A stretch of DNA of 64,000 nucleotides from Bacillota bacterium. GTDB lineage: Bacteria; Bacillota; Clostridia; DSM-8532. The translations under genes and the position numbers were made by a program. Position 1 is the stretch's first letter. Every line of letters starts with the position of its first letter. Positions 24,998 through 34,504 of the stretch are shown here, in pieces. Location: assembly GCA_023415205.1 (NCBI GenBank), contig JAEZLR010000027.1, forward strand, positions 47,569-111,568, read 5' to 3'. The notes beneath the pieces are model-generated. The model searched no databases. It worked only from the letters and a program-made list of their open reading frames with translations, and was not told the DNA's origin.

Positions 24998-26806
24998 TCA
25001 CTTTTTATAAGGCAGCCTTATATAAAAAGTTGTCCCTTCGCCTTCTTCAGATTCAAACCACATCTTCCCGCCGAAACGTCCCTTGATTGTCGCATAGGAC
25101 ATATATAAGCCAAGACCTGTACCATTCTTCCCCTTGGTTGTCACCATTTCTTTCAAAAGCTTGTCCTTGATATTCTCAGCAATGCCTCTGGCGTAATCCT
25201 TGATGCGGAAAAGAATCCCCCCGGGTGCGGGACTAATACTAAAATCTATCCGGCCATTTTTTCCCTCATAGGCTTGTATCGCATTTATGATAATATTATC
25301 GAATACTTGGATTAAACTGTTAATATCCCCGTAAAGCTCGGTATACTCATCAATGTCAATCACGGTTTTCAAGCTGCAGTTATGTCGGATCAGCTCATAT
25401 TTCATAAGCAGCTCGATTCTCTTGATCAGTTCGTTGATGGTAAAGCTCATCATTTCGGCGGCATTAAGCTGGGTGGCCTGCCCTTTGACGGTATCAATGA
25501 TGTCGGACATGTAGGAGCAATACGGTCTGATCTTGTCCAGCCAGCTATGCATTTCGTCTGCAATTTCCTGATGATCCTCCAGCGTCACACAGGCATCCCC
25601 AATAGAAGCATTGTACTCTTCAATAAGGTCTCTGAGGGCTTCCGTAGCCCCCGCAATAGACATGATAGGCGTCTTGAGGTTGTGGGCAATGCCCCCGATG
25701 AGCTGTCCCAAGGAGGCCAGCCTTTCCTGTTCCATCATGATTGCATGCTTTTCTTCAATGGTCTCGATATATTTGATATTGTCTGTGATATCCTTAAAAA
25801 GAATGATCGTTCCCAAATTATTTTCTTGAGCGAGTACGGGTGTGATTTCTATTGAAAAATACCTGTCAAAGGATTCCTCCTCAATATGCTTTTCATAGGT
25901 TACCGAGGTCTCGCCCTTCCGGGCCAATTCAATAAGCCCTATCAGGTTTTCTTCATCCGTTATCAGACAGGTTTTTTGAAAAGTCTCCTGAAGTCCTCGT
26001 TTTCTAGCGATATTGGCAATACCGCCAAAAGTGGTTGCCATGCCCCTATTAAAGTCGATGATCTGGTTATCCTCGTTGACCACCACAAAGCTGTCCGAGA
26101 TTTTATCAACAATGGTCTGCAGTGCGATGGGCGAGATACTCAGAAACTGGAAGCGAAAGATGGCCACAGCCACAAACAGTAAAGAGACGGAAAAGGATAT
26201 GGCCGTGGTATAGATGGGAACACTAATGATCTTGGTCGTGATCAGGAGATTGGTCACCAATGGAATGAGAGAACCCAACACCATAAATTGAGATTGCTTT
26301 GAGAAAAATCCGGAATTCTTAATGGAGAAAAAGACAAAATTAAAGATACCGATGATCATATAGCCGTATGAAAAGAGACTATGGATGACAAAGTATCTGC
26401 CAAAGATCGCCTCGGAATTATATAAGGAGAATCGAATGTAAAAAAGATGGTGAAAATCGTTGGTGATGATGAGCAAGAAGGACAGAATGGGTGGGATAAA
26501 TAAAGGCCAGTATTTTATCACCCTGATCCTTGTTTTTGCAAATACCAGGCTGGTCAATAGCAAAAATAACGGGGTGAAGCACAGCCCCAGATACCACAAA
26601 TAAACAAAGAGCATGACCGTTTGATTCAAATAAATGCGGCAGTATATCTCCAGAAGATAGCCCAGATTCCAGATGAGCATGAGGATTATCGTCACAATGA
26701 ATATTTTATGAATCTGCTTTTTATTCTTCATTGAGATGAGATAAGCCAATAATAAGGCCACCGTAAAAAAAGAGAGGTTTAAGAATATAAGCAATAGCTC
26801 ATCCAT
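24998..26806 (-). CDS. 7TM-PAS sensor histidine kinase
   Basis: A 602-residue membrane kinase. The N-terminus has seven transmembrane helices (about residues 4-26, 34-56, 65-90, 98-116, 138-160, 172-190 and 197-218), matching the His-kinase N-terminal 7TM module. A PAS domain follows (about 228-345), then a dimerisation/phosphoacceptor helix with His375 in GGIAHNLKTP, and a HATPase domain (INAIQAYEGKNG as N box, GTGLGLYMS as G box). It has no extracytoplasmic domain, so the signal probably acts in or near the membrane. Its ATG overlaps the NRPS end by 8 bases, which makes co-translation with the NRPS very likely. Cognate regulator: the HD-GYP protein just downstream. Confidence 0.93.
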   Translation of the reverse strand: MDELLLIFLNLSFFTVALLLAYLISMKNKKQIHKIFIVTIILMLIWNLGYLLEIYCRIYLNQTVMLFVYLWYLGLCFTPLFLLLTSLVFAKTRIRVIKYWPLFIPPILSFLLIITNDFHHLFYIRFSLYNSEAIFGRYFVIHSLFSYGYMIIGIFNFVFFSIKNSGFFSKQSQFMVLGSLIPLVTNLLITTKIISVPIYTTAISFSVSLLFVAVAIFRFQFLSISPIALQTIVDKISDSFVVVNEDNQIIDFNRGMATTFGGIANIARKRGLQETFQKTCLITDEENLIGLIELARKGETSVTYEKHIEEESFDRYFSIEITPVLAQENNLGTIILFKDITDNIKYIETIEEKHAIMMEQERLASLGQLIGGIAHNLKTPIMSIAGATEALRDLIEEYNASIGDACVTLEDHQEIADEMHSWLDKIRPYCSYMSDIIDTVKGQATQLNAAEMMSFTINELIKRIELLMKYELIRHNCSLKTVIDIDEYTELYGDINSLIQVFDNIIINAIQAYEGKNGRIDFSISPAPGGILFRIKDYARGIAENIKDKLLKEMVTTKGKNGTGLGLYMSYATIKGRFGGKMWFESEEGEGTTFYIRLPYKK

Positions 26807-29800
26807 AGTGCTCCATAGCCTCTTTACATAGAATTCTGTTAATAATCTCAGCCGACTTGTACACAGAAGGGGCCTTCATGATAGAATAGTGATCTGCCTC
26901 TATGGGGTAGGTCACTATTCCCCCTCTGCTAAGGTCGGCCCAGGTTTCCAAATTCAGAGCTTTATCGAATATTATTCTGTCATTGACAGCGCTAAAAAAG
27001 TGAATCTGTGCATCAATTCTATGACTGGGCTTAAAGTTTGCTCTGGCATAATGCAGCGACCGAATGGTATTGATGTAGTGTATAAAATCCGAGACCTTCT
27101 CTATTTTTGGCAAAATCACCCGAATATCAAAAGGTAAGGTGCTGATGATACCGTCAAGGTCCAGAGGCATTTTCCCAATACGCTCCCACAGTTCCTTGAC
27201 GGTTGAAAGGGCGTCCGGGTTACCAAGGATCTTCCCTAAAGAGGCGGTGACAAAACGGAGCTCGTTTTCCAGAGAGAACGTATGAATATCCTCCCAATCC
27301 TTTGGAGCAATGGTATTGAACATACCCAGGAAATTGACCTTGTCACCATTGTCCTCAAAAACTTTCGCTAATTCATAAGCAATGGTCCCTCCGATACACC
27401 ATCCCCCAATATGATAAGGACCTTTTGGCTGAACCTCTTTAATAGCGCTAAGATATTGCAGTGCCAGTTGGCGGATGGTTAAGTTTTTGGGGGCAAGATC
27501 TATACAAGTTGCTCTTATGGCCCAGCAGTTTAGCTCCATTTGACTGCCGAGCTCCTGATACGCACCGATTTCACCATTTCCTGCATGTATCAAAAACAGA
27601 TGCTGCTGTGATGGGGCCTTTTTAATGAGCACTAACTCCTCACGCCTCATCGTGCCCCTTTGCTCGGACTGATGTTTCAATATGTATTTGGACATTTTGC
27701 TTATGGTATCCACTTTATAGAAATCATTCATGGGAATTTCAATGCCGTATTGGGTATAAATCCGGGAGGTAATCGTAATAATGCTGAGGGAATCACCTCC
27801 CATTTCATATAGCGAATCATTAATTGACGGAATTTCTCTATTAAGGACACTCTGCCATAGGATGATAAGATCCTTCTCAATTTGGTTAACAGGCTTTTTT
27901 AAGCTTGCCGGGCGAACCTCCCTTTGGGGCTCGGGCAATTGACTGTAATTGATCTTCCCATTGTTATTCATAGGAATTCCCTCCACCCGAATATAGTAGA
28001 GGGGTATCATATAGGTGGGCAAATACTTGGCCAATTCCCTTCGTATATGTTTGGCAGACATTTTTTTATCGCTTGCAAGGTAGGCGCACAGGACCCTGCG
28101 GTTGTCGATCATTCTGTCAATAACCGTTGCATCCTTAATACCGGTAATATTTAAAAGCTGTTTTTGTATTTCTTCAAGCTCAATGCGATAGCCATTGATC
28201 TTGACCTGCCGATCAACTCTCCCGATGATTTCTACTTCTCCTTCGGGATACCACCTGGCAATATCACCAGTTTGATAAAGAAGCTCTCCCTGAGCAAAGG
28301 GATTATCAATAAACTTTTCCTTGGTTAAGTCCCTTCGGTTGAGATACCCCCTTGCCAAACAAGCTCCGCCAATATACAATTCGCCTGAAATGCCAATAGG
28401 CACGGGATTCTGATTTTTATCAAGGATATAGAATTGAGTATTGGTAATGGGCTTCCCCACCGTTATTCGGCCATCCTCACCAAGCTCCTTGAAGGCCACG
28501 CCCACGGTGGTTTCAGTGGGGCCATAACCATTGATGACTTTGGTTAAGGGTAAGAAAGCTCTGATTTTCTTCAGGAGATCGGGTGGGAAGGCTTCACCTC
28601 CCACCATAATCTCCCTAAGGCTATGGAGCTTATGTAGCAGATCCTTTTCAGAAAGCAGCAATCTCATTTTACTGGGAGTGGTGAGCATGATGTTGACACC
28701 CTGCTTCTCAATAAGCTCACAAGTTAGGCGTGGCACCTTTTGTTCTGCTTCATTGGCCAGTACAAGGGTCGCACCCTTGAGAAGGGAAGTAAAAACCTCA
28801 AAGACAAAGATGTCGAAGCATAGGGTAGTACTGGATAAAACACGGACTCCTTCTGAAAAGTTCATGATCTTACTGACTGCATAAATAAAATTAACCACTG
28901 AGGTGTGCTCTATCATTACGCCTTTAGGCTCCCCCGTGGTTCCCGAGGTGTAAATGACATAGGCCAGGTCTCCCGGTTGATTAACCCCATTAAGATTGGT
29001 CCCTCGCTGATTTTTAAAAGATTGAATGTTCATGGCTGTTCCATGGCAAACCCGGGAATGGGTGCTGTCATCTGAAAGGATCATTAAGGCCTTTGAGCTC
29101 TCCAAAATCTGTTGAATACGGTTGTCCGGATAATTGGGTTCTAAAGGCAGGTAGGCCCCTCCCGCCTTGAGTATGGCCAAAATCCCCACCATCATTTCTA
29201 TGGAGCGGTGGACACAAATGGCCACAATGCTTTCACGGGTAACCCCCTTTTCTCTGAGCATCCTTGCTAAAAAATTGGACCGTTCGTTGAGTTCCTGATA
29301 GGTTATTTTCTGATCCTCAAAAATCAGGGCAATATGGTTGGGCGTCTTTTGGGCCTGCTCCTCAAAGAGTTGGCGAATAGGCTTGTCCTGGGGAACTGCC
29401 TCTTCTGTATGATTAAAATCAAGGAGTATCTTTTTCTTTTCATTTTCAGAAAGCATTTCAAGGTTCATTAGGTTTTTCTGGGGGCTATCCAGCCCATGCC
29501 AGAGGAGACTCAAAACATGCCGGTGGATGAAATCTATTTCTTTACCGTAATACCTATCGATATGGTAATCATAATCCAGAATGAGCAAGCCCTCATCGTC
29601 CCTATCGTTGATATGTATGGTTAAAGAGTTGGCCTGATGTCCATTGAAATGCCAACGGGTCGAATAATCCAGGCTTTCGTTTTTCGATAGTTTGGTATTC
29701 TGATACGAAAGCACAATATCGTATAAATTCTCGGTTATGCCGTGTTTTTCCCTGGCGTGCTTCAGAATCCTCTCATAGGGATAGCGCTGATGTCTGTAGG

Positions 29801-30761
29801 CCGATGAGAACAAATTAACAATATCCTGACTAAAGGAGGCAAAGGAACCCTCTTGATTCAATGGAATATTCAGTGGAATGGTGCTGATAAACATACCCAA
29901 GGTTTTCTTATCCGTACTGTTAAGTCTGTTAAGGATGGGGGTTCCTATGACAACACTCTCTTTCCCGGTCACTCTTCCCAAATACATGGCCAGCGCTGCC
30001 AGGAATAAGGGGAACGGGGAGAGCTTGTTCTTTTCACAGTATTCCCGAAGCTTTTGGGTAAAATTCCGTGGGGCTATAAAGGTTTTCCGGCTGGATTGGG
30101 TGGAGGTTATCTGTGTTTTTCTAGGCTTCAAAGCCGTTAATTCGAGAGGGGTATCGAATTGGTGTTCCCAGAAGATCCTATCCTTTTCAAAGCGGTCTGA
30201 GTTCTTATAGGCCCCTTCATTTTCAACTGCGTTAAGGTATGAAGGCGCATTCACCTCTTCAATGCTCCTGCCATTTATGAGTCGGCTATAATAATCCATG
30301 ACAGTGCTTCCCATCAAGCCCATGGACCATGCGTCAGAAATGATGTGGTGAATATTTCCCAACACCCCTCCCTCTGCCTCACCGAGCTTAATCCTATAGA
30401 ACCTGTAGAGATCCTGATCCAGCAGATCAAAGGGCTTAAGTATTTCCCGGCTATCCCATTCATACAGGGCTTTCATGGGGTCGACACATTGGGAAAAATC
30501 TATCAATTCGATGTCCTTAAATTGAAATGGAGTAATGTATTGTACGGGTTCTCCCGAGCCATCTCTATGGATTCTCAGACGGATTCCCTCATTTTTCTCT
30601 ATGAATAGATTGATGGACTGGTTCAGAAGTTCAAAGTCCACAGGCCCTTTTATCATAAGGGTTCCAGCCACATTGGATATACTCGTACCGGGGTAGGTTT
30701 TTTCTGTATACCATATGGATAATTGTGGCGAGGTTAAGGGAAACATCGGGTTATCTGGCAT
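26799..30761 (-). CDS. Single-module nonribosomal peptide synthetase (C-A-PCP-TE)
   Basis: A 1320-residue synthetase. Condensation domain about 5-440 with HHIISDA (His138, His139). Adenylation domain about 455-935, with YTSGTTGEPKG (A3), NGYGPTETT (A5), YQTGDIARW (A7) and the A10 Lys in NNNGKIN. Carrier domain about 960-1035 with MGGDSL (Ser991). Thioesterase about 1055-1310 with GGWCIGG, where Cys1122 takes the usual Ser place, and DHYSIM supplying the His. By position I read the A-pocket residues as D-I-F-L-M-G-G-V-G; I know no matching substrate. The first ATG lies upstream of the SD; ATG 30761 has GGAGGGAG 6 bases ahead. It overlaps the kinase gene. A leading C domain implies an acyl or aminoacyl donor made elsewhere. 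No PPTase or exporter is seen here. Confidence 0.95.
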   Translation of the reverse strand: MPDNPMFPLTSPQLSIWYTEKTYPGTSISNVAGTLMIKGPVDFELLNQSINLFIEKNEGIRLRIHRDGSGEPVQYITPFQFKDIELIDFSQCVDPMKALYEWDSREILKPFDLLDQDLYRFYRIKLGEAEGGVLGNIHHIISDAWSMGLMGSTVMDYYSRLINGRSIEEVNAPSYLNAVENEGAYKNSDRFEKDRIFWEHQFDTPLELTALKPRKTQITSTQSSRKTFIAPRNFTQKLREYCEKNKLSPFPLFLAALAMYLGRVTGKESVVIGTPILNRLNSTDKKTLGMFISTIPLNIPLNQEGSFASFSQDIVNLFSSAYRHQRYPYERILKHAREKHGITENLYDIVLSYQNTKLSKNESLDYSTRWHFNGHQANSLTIHINDRDDEGLLILDYDYHIDRYYGKEIDFIHRHVLSLLWHGLDSPQKNLMNLEMLSENEKKKILLDFNHTEEAVPQDKPIRQLFEEQAQKTPNHIALIFEDQKITYQELNERSNFLARMLREKGVTRESIVAICVHRSIEMMVGILAILKAGGAYLPLEPNYPDNRIQQILESSKALMILSDDSTHSRVCHGTAMNIQSFKNQRGTNLNGVNQPGDLAYVIYTSGTTGEPKGVMIEHTSVVNFIYAVSKIMNFSEGVRVLSSTTLCFDIFVFEVFTSLLKGATLVLANEAEQKVPRLTCELIEKQGVNIMLTTPSKMRLLLSEKDLLHKLHSLREIMVGGEAFPPDLLKKIRAFLPLTKVINGYGPTETTVGVAFKELGEDGRITVGKPITNTQFYILDKNQNPVPIGISGELYIGGACLARGYLNRRDLTKEKFIDNPFAQGELLYQTGDIARWYPEGEVEIIGRVDRQVKINGYRIELEEIQKQLLNITGIKDATVIDRMIDNRRVLCAYLASDKKMSAKHIRRELAKYLPTYMIPLYYIRVEGIPMNNNGKINYSQLPEPQREVRPASLKKPVNQIEKDLIILWQSVLNREIPSINDSLYEMGGDSLSIITITSRIYTQYGIEIPMNDFYKVDTISKMSKYILKHQSEQRGTMRREELVLIKKAPSQQHLFLIHAGNGEIGAYQELGSQMELNCWAIRATCIDLAPKNLTIRQLALQYLSAIKEVQPKGPYHIGGWCIGGTIAYELAKVFEDNGDKVNFLGMFNTIAPKDWEDIHTFSLENELRFVTASLGKILGNPDALSTVKELWERIGKMPLDLDGIISTLPFDIRVILPKIEKVSDFIHYINTIRSLHYARANFKPSHRIDAQIHFFSAVNDRIIFDKALNLETWADLSRGGIVTYPIEADHYSIMKAPSVYKSAEIINRILCKEAMEHYG

Positions 30762-30804
30762 CGAAACTCCCTCCATTTAATATATCTTTTGTATAATCCA
30801 GTAT

Positions 30805-30834
30805 ATTTTATCATATTTAGTATTATGGAAACAA
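30805..30834 (-). promoter_or_regulatory. Probable promoter of the NRPS operon
   Basis: On the minus strand TTGTTT (30834-30829) and TAAAAT (30810-30805) are 18 bases apart, about 45 bases before the NRPS start. Confidence 0.45.
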
Positions 30835-30861
30835 CTGGATATCATGACTCCATTCAAAGTA

Positions 30862-30907
30862 AAAGCTTCTTTTTCATGAAAATATTAAAAACTTAAAAAG
30901 AAGCTTT
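30862..30907. repeat. 13-bp inverted repeat between the divergent NRPS and carB promoters
   Basis: AAAGCTTCTTTTT (30862-30874) and AAAAAGAAGCTTT (30895-30907) are perfect inverted copies with a 20-base spacer. The right arm touches the carB -35 box (30906-30911). It could be an operator for a dimeric regulator, or a hairpin insulating the two divergent units. Confidence 0.6.
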
Positions 30908-30933
30908 GACTAGACGCAAACATAATGTATAAT
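30906..30933 (+). promoter_or_regulatory. Promoter of carB
   Basis: TTGACT (30906-30911) and TATAAT (30928-30933) with a 16-base spacer, about 72 bases before the carB ATG. Confidence 0.75.
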
Positions 30934-31004
30934 TATGCATAAAACATGTATTCTTTTTCATTTTATTTGATTTTTATTACTTTGGAGATTAAAGGAGTTA
31001 AACC

Positions 31005-34000
31005 ATGCCAAAACGTACGGATATTCACAAGATTATGATTATCGGCTCAGGCCCCATCATCATCGGCCAGGCCTGTGAATTTGACTATTCAGGAACCCAG
31101 GCCTGTAAGGCTTTAAAGAAACTGGGTTATGAAATTGTTCTGGTAAATTCAAACCCTGCCACCATTATGACGGATCCGGGTACAGCCGACGTGACCTATA
31201 TTGAGCCCCTTAATATTAAAAGGCTCACCCAGATTATTGCAAAGGAAAGACCGGATGCCCTGCTCCCCAACCTGGGGGGGCAGACGGGATTGAACCTGTG
31301 CTTGGAGCTCTCCAAGGCTGGCATCCTTGAAAAATATGGTGTTGAGGTGATCGGCATCAAGGTGGATGCCATTGAACGGGGTGAGGATCGTATCGCCTTT
31401 AAGGAGACCATGAATCGCTTGGGAATTGAAATGCCCAGGAGCAAGCCCGCTTACAGTGTGGATGAAGCCGAAGCCATCGCCCTTGATCTGGGCTTCCCGG
31501 TGGTGATCCGTCCGGCCTATACCATGGGCGGCACCGGCGGTGGGTTGGTCTATAACGTGGAAGAGCTTCGGACGGTTGTTAACCGCGGCATTGCAGCCAG
31601 CCTTGTGGGTCAGGTTCTCATTGAGGAATCGGTTTTAGGCTGGGAGGAGCTTGAGCTGGAGATTGTCCGGGATGCCAAGAACCAGATGATTACCGTGTGC
31701 TTTATTGAAAATGTTGATCCCATGGGGGTACATACAGGTGACTCCTATTGCACCGCTCCCATGCTGACCATCAGCAAGGAGCTTCAGTCCAGACTTCAAA
31801 AGTATGCCTATGCCATTGTTGAAGCCATTGAGGTCATTGGTGGCACCAATGTCCAGTTTGCCCATGACCCCGTAACCGACCGGGTGGTCATTATTGAGAT
31901 CAACCCCAGAACCTCCCGTTCCTCGGCTTTGGCCTCCAAGGCCACCGGGTTCCCCATCGCCCTTATTTCCGCCATGCTGGCGGCGGGGCTGACCCTGGAC
32001 GAAATTCCCTACTGGCGGGAAGGCACCCTGGAAAAATATACGCCCTGGGGGGACTATGTTGTTGTAAAGTTTGCGCGCTGGGCCTTTGAAAAGTTTAAGG
32101 ACGCCAAGGACAAGCTGGGCACTCAGATGCGCGCTGTAGGCGAGGTCATGAGTATCGGTAAAAATTATAAGGAGGCCTTTCAAAAGGCCATCCGTTCATT
32201 GGAAATCGGCCGCTATGGCCTGGGCTTTGCCAAAGATTTCAACCAGCTTCCCCTAGACGAGCTTATGGCAAGGCTAGTAGAGCCCTCCAGCGAACGTCAC
32301 TTTATTCTTTACGAGGCACTCAGAAAGGGAGCCTCCCTGGACGAACTCCATCGAATCACCCATATTAAGGAGTACTTCCTGTCCCAGATGAAGGAGCTGG
32401 TGGTTCTTGAAGAGGAAATTCTTACCTACAAAGGGCAACAGCTTCCTGATGATCTCCTGGTCAAGGCCAAGAAGGACGGCTTTGCTGACCGCTACCTGGC
32501 CAAGCTTCTGGATATACAGGAAGCCCAGATACGTAGCCACAGATTGGCCCTGGGCCTGACAGAGGGCTGGGAGGCCGTGCCTGTTAGCGGTGTGAATGAC
32601 GCCGCCTATTACTACTCAACGTATAATGCGCCCGACAGCAGCCCCTCCACCGAGAAGAAAAAGGTGATGATTCTGGGCGGCGGCCCCAACCGGATCGGGC
32701 AGGGCATTGAATTCGACTATTGCTGCGTTCATGCCGCCTTTGCCTTAAGGGAAATGGGCTTTGAGACCATTATTGTCAACTGTAATCCCGAGACCGTCTC
32801 CACCGACTATGATACCTCCGACAAGCTGTATTTTGAGCCCCTGACCGTGGAGGATGTGCTCAGCATCTACGAAAAGGAAAAGCCCATAGGCGTCATCGCT
32901 CAATTTGGCGGGCAGACCCCTCTCAATATTGCCAGGGAGTTGGAAAATGCCGGCGTGAGAATTCTCGGAACCTCTCCAGAGACCATTGATCTGGCCGAAG
33001 ACCGTGACCGTTTCCGAGAGATTATGGAAAAGCTCGACATTCCCATGCCTCAATCCAGCATGGCCTGTAATCTTGAAGAGGCCCTGAAGGCCGCCGAAGA
33101 GATTGGCTATCCTCTCATGGCCAGGCCTTCCTATGTCTTAGGAGGCCGGGGTATGGAAGTGGTGTATGACGAAGAGGCTCTTCGCAGCTATATTGCCGCA
33201 GCCGTGGATGTGACTCCCGAGCGGCCCATCCTTATAGACAAATTTCTGGATAACGCCACAGAATGTGAGGCCGATGCCATTTGCGACGGTAATATTTGCG
33301 TGGTGCCCGCTGTGATGGAGCATATTGAACAGGCCGGCATTCACTCCGGAGATTCAGCCTGTGTCATTCCTCCCATCAGCATCTCTGAGAAGCACATTCA
33401 AACTATTACCGAATACACCGAGAAAATCGCCCGTGAGCTGGGTGTGGTGGGCCTGATGAATATGCAGTATGCCATCGCCCATGACAAGGTTTACGTGCTT
33501 GAGGCCAATCCCCGTGCCTCCCGTACCGTACCTTTGGTCTCCAAGGTCTGTAATACTGCCATGGCCAAAATCGCCACCCAGTTGATGATGGCCAGGGAAA
33601 CAGGACATAAGGTGGAGCTCCCCTCCCTGGCCACCCGGAATATTCCCCACTATGGCGTTAAAGAGGCCGTTTTCCCCTTCAATATGTTCCCTGAGGTCGA
33701 TCCTTTGTTAGGGCCTGAAATGCGGTCGACAGGAGAGGTCTTAGGGCTCTCCGATTCCTTCGGCATGGCCTTCTACAAATCCCAAGAGGCCACCTCCCTG
33801 ATTCTCCCCACCTCGGGTACCGTTTTGATCAGCGTAGCCGAAAAGGATCGTCCAGCAGTTCTGGAATCGGCCAAACAGTTCGCAGAATTAGGTTTCAGTA
33901 TCAAGGCCACCGTGGGAACCCATCGATTCCTAGGTGAAAACGGAATCCCTTCCGAGGTGATCAACAAGCTCAACGAGGGGCGTCCCAATATTGTAGACGG

Positions 34001-34226
34001 TATTATGAACAAGGAAATCCAGTTGGTTATTAATACTCCCTCGGGCAAAAAAGGCCAGAATGATGATTCCTACATCCGTAAGGCCGCCATCAAGCACAAG
34101 GTAGCCTACATCACCACCCTGGCAGCGGCCTTGGCCAGCGCCAAGGGCATTGCCGCCTGTCGCAAGGAGAGCGATAGCAAGGCCGAGGTAAAATCCCTCC
34201 AAGCCTATCATAAGGATATCGGATAA
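31005..34226 (+). CDS. carB: Carbamoyl-phosphate synthase large subunit
   Basis: A 1073-residue synthetase with two homologous ATP-grasp halves, making carbamoyl phosphate for pyrimidines and arginine. The first half has GSGPIIIGQACEFDYSGTQA (in part, about 15-34) and PAYTMGGTGGG (about 170-180). The second has LGGGPNRIGQGIEFDYCC (about 557-574) and PSYVLGGRGMEV. The C-terminal allosteric MGS-like domain (about 935-1073) includes ATVGTHRFL. The glutaminase subunit gene carA is normally next to carB, but here carB stands alone between the NRPS promoter and a repeat element. An SD (AAAGGAG) precedes the ATG. No pyrimidine regulatory site is recognised upstream. Confidence 0.97.
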   Translation: MPKRTDIHKIMIIGSGPIIIGQACEFDYSGTQACKALKKLGYEIVLVNSNPATIMTDPGTADVTYIEPLNIKRLTQIIAKERPDALLPNLGGQTGLNLCLELSKAGILEKYGVEVIGIKVDAIERGEDRIAFKETMNRLGIEMPRSKPAYSVDEAEAIALDLGFPVVIRPAYTMGGTGGGLVYNVEELRTVVNRGIAASLVGQVLIEESVLGWEELELEIVRDAKNQMITVCFIENVDPMGVHTGDSYCTAPMLTISKELQSRLQKYAYAIVEAIEVIGGTNVQFAHDPVTDRVVIIEINPRTSRSSALASKATGFPIALISAMLAAGLTLDEIPYWREGTLEKYTPWGDYVVVKFARWAFEKFKDAKDKLGTQMRAVGEVMSIGKNYKEAFQKAIRSLEIGRYGLGFAKDFNQLPLDELMARLVEPSSERHFILYEALRKGASLDELHRITHIKEYFLSQMKELVVLEEEILTYKGQQLPDDLLVKAKKDGFADRYLAKLLDIQEAQIRSHRLALGLTEGWEAVPVSGVNDAAYYYSTYNAPDSSPSTEKKKVMILGGGPNRIGQGIEFDYCCVHAAFALREMGFETIIVNCNPETVSTDYDTSDKLYFEPLTVEDVLSIYEKEKPIGVIAQFGGQTPLNIARELENAGVRILGTSPETIDLAEDRDRFREIMEKLDIPMPQSSMACNLEEALKAAEEIGYPLMARPSYVLGGRGMEVVYDEEALRSYIAAAVDVTPERPILIDKFLDNATECEADAICDGNICVVPAVMEHIEQAGIHSGDSACVIPPISISEKHIQTITEYTEKIARELGVVGLMNMQYAIAHDKVYVLEANPRASRTVPLVSKVCNTAMAKIATQLMMARETGHKVELPSLATRNIPHYGVKEAVFPFNMFPEVDPLLGPEMRSTGEVLGLSDSFGMAFYKSQEATSLILPTSGTVLISVAEKDRPAVLESAKQFAELGFSIKATVGTHRFLGENGIPSEVINKLNEGRPNIVDGIMNKEIQLVINTPSGKKGQNDDSYIRKAAIKHKVAYITTLAAALASAKGIAACRKESDSKAEVKSLQAYHKDIG

Positions 34227-34360
34227 GACTTCCAATAGGAAGCTGTCCAAAAAGTAAGGTTTATGATATACCATGTTGTTCAAATCTTCTTGCTGTCCTC
34301 GAAAGCAGGAAGTTGTTAATGCTCGATTTTGTTCCCCTGGGTCGCTGGCAATCGCGCCAT

Positions 34361-34448
34361 CCAGGTTGCATGGCCGAGCAGTGAAGCGAAGCGGAACGAC
34401 CAGGCCAGGTTGCATGGCCGAGCAGCGAAGCGAAGCGGAACGACCAGG
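34361..34448. repeat. Two tandem copies of a 44-bp unit
   Basis: 34361-34404 and 34405-34448 differ at about one position and begin CCAGGTTGCATGGCCGAGCA. A third partial copy (CCAGGCGCG) follows. Each unit contains the nested AGCGAAGCGAAGCGGAAC motif. Two adjoining units without spacers argue against CRISPR. Confidence 0.85.
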
Positions 34449-34483
34449 CCAGGCGCGTGCCGGCTAAAAGCAACATCCTCGCG

Positions 34484-34504
34484 TCGTTTTACTAAGTAAA
34501 ACGA
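34484..34504. repeat. 21-base palindrome inside repeat copy B
   Basis: TCGTTTTACT (34484-34493), one central base, then its exact complement AGTAAAACGA (34495-34504). It could form a hairpin in RNA from either strand, or be a protein site. No T-tract follows, so it is not a classical terminator. Confidence 0.75.

Noticed and set aside
34361..34448. CRISPR-like repeat
   Set aside because: Two directly adjoining 44-bp units without spacers and no cas genes in the window.
34261..34476. Short open frames on both strands through repeat copy B
   Set aside because: They read through the 44-bp tandem units in several frames, have no SD, and part of the element has no counterpart in copy A.
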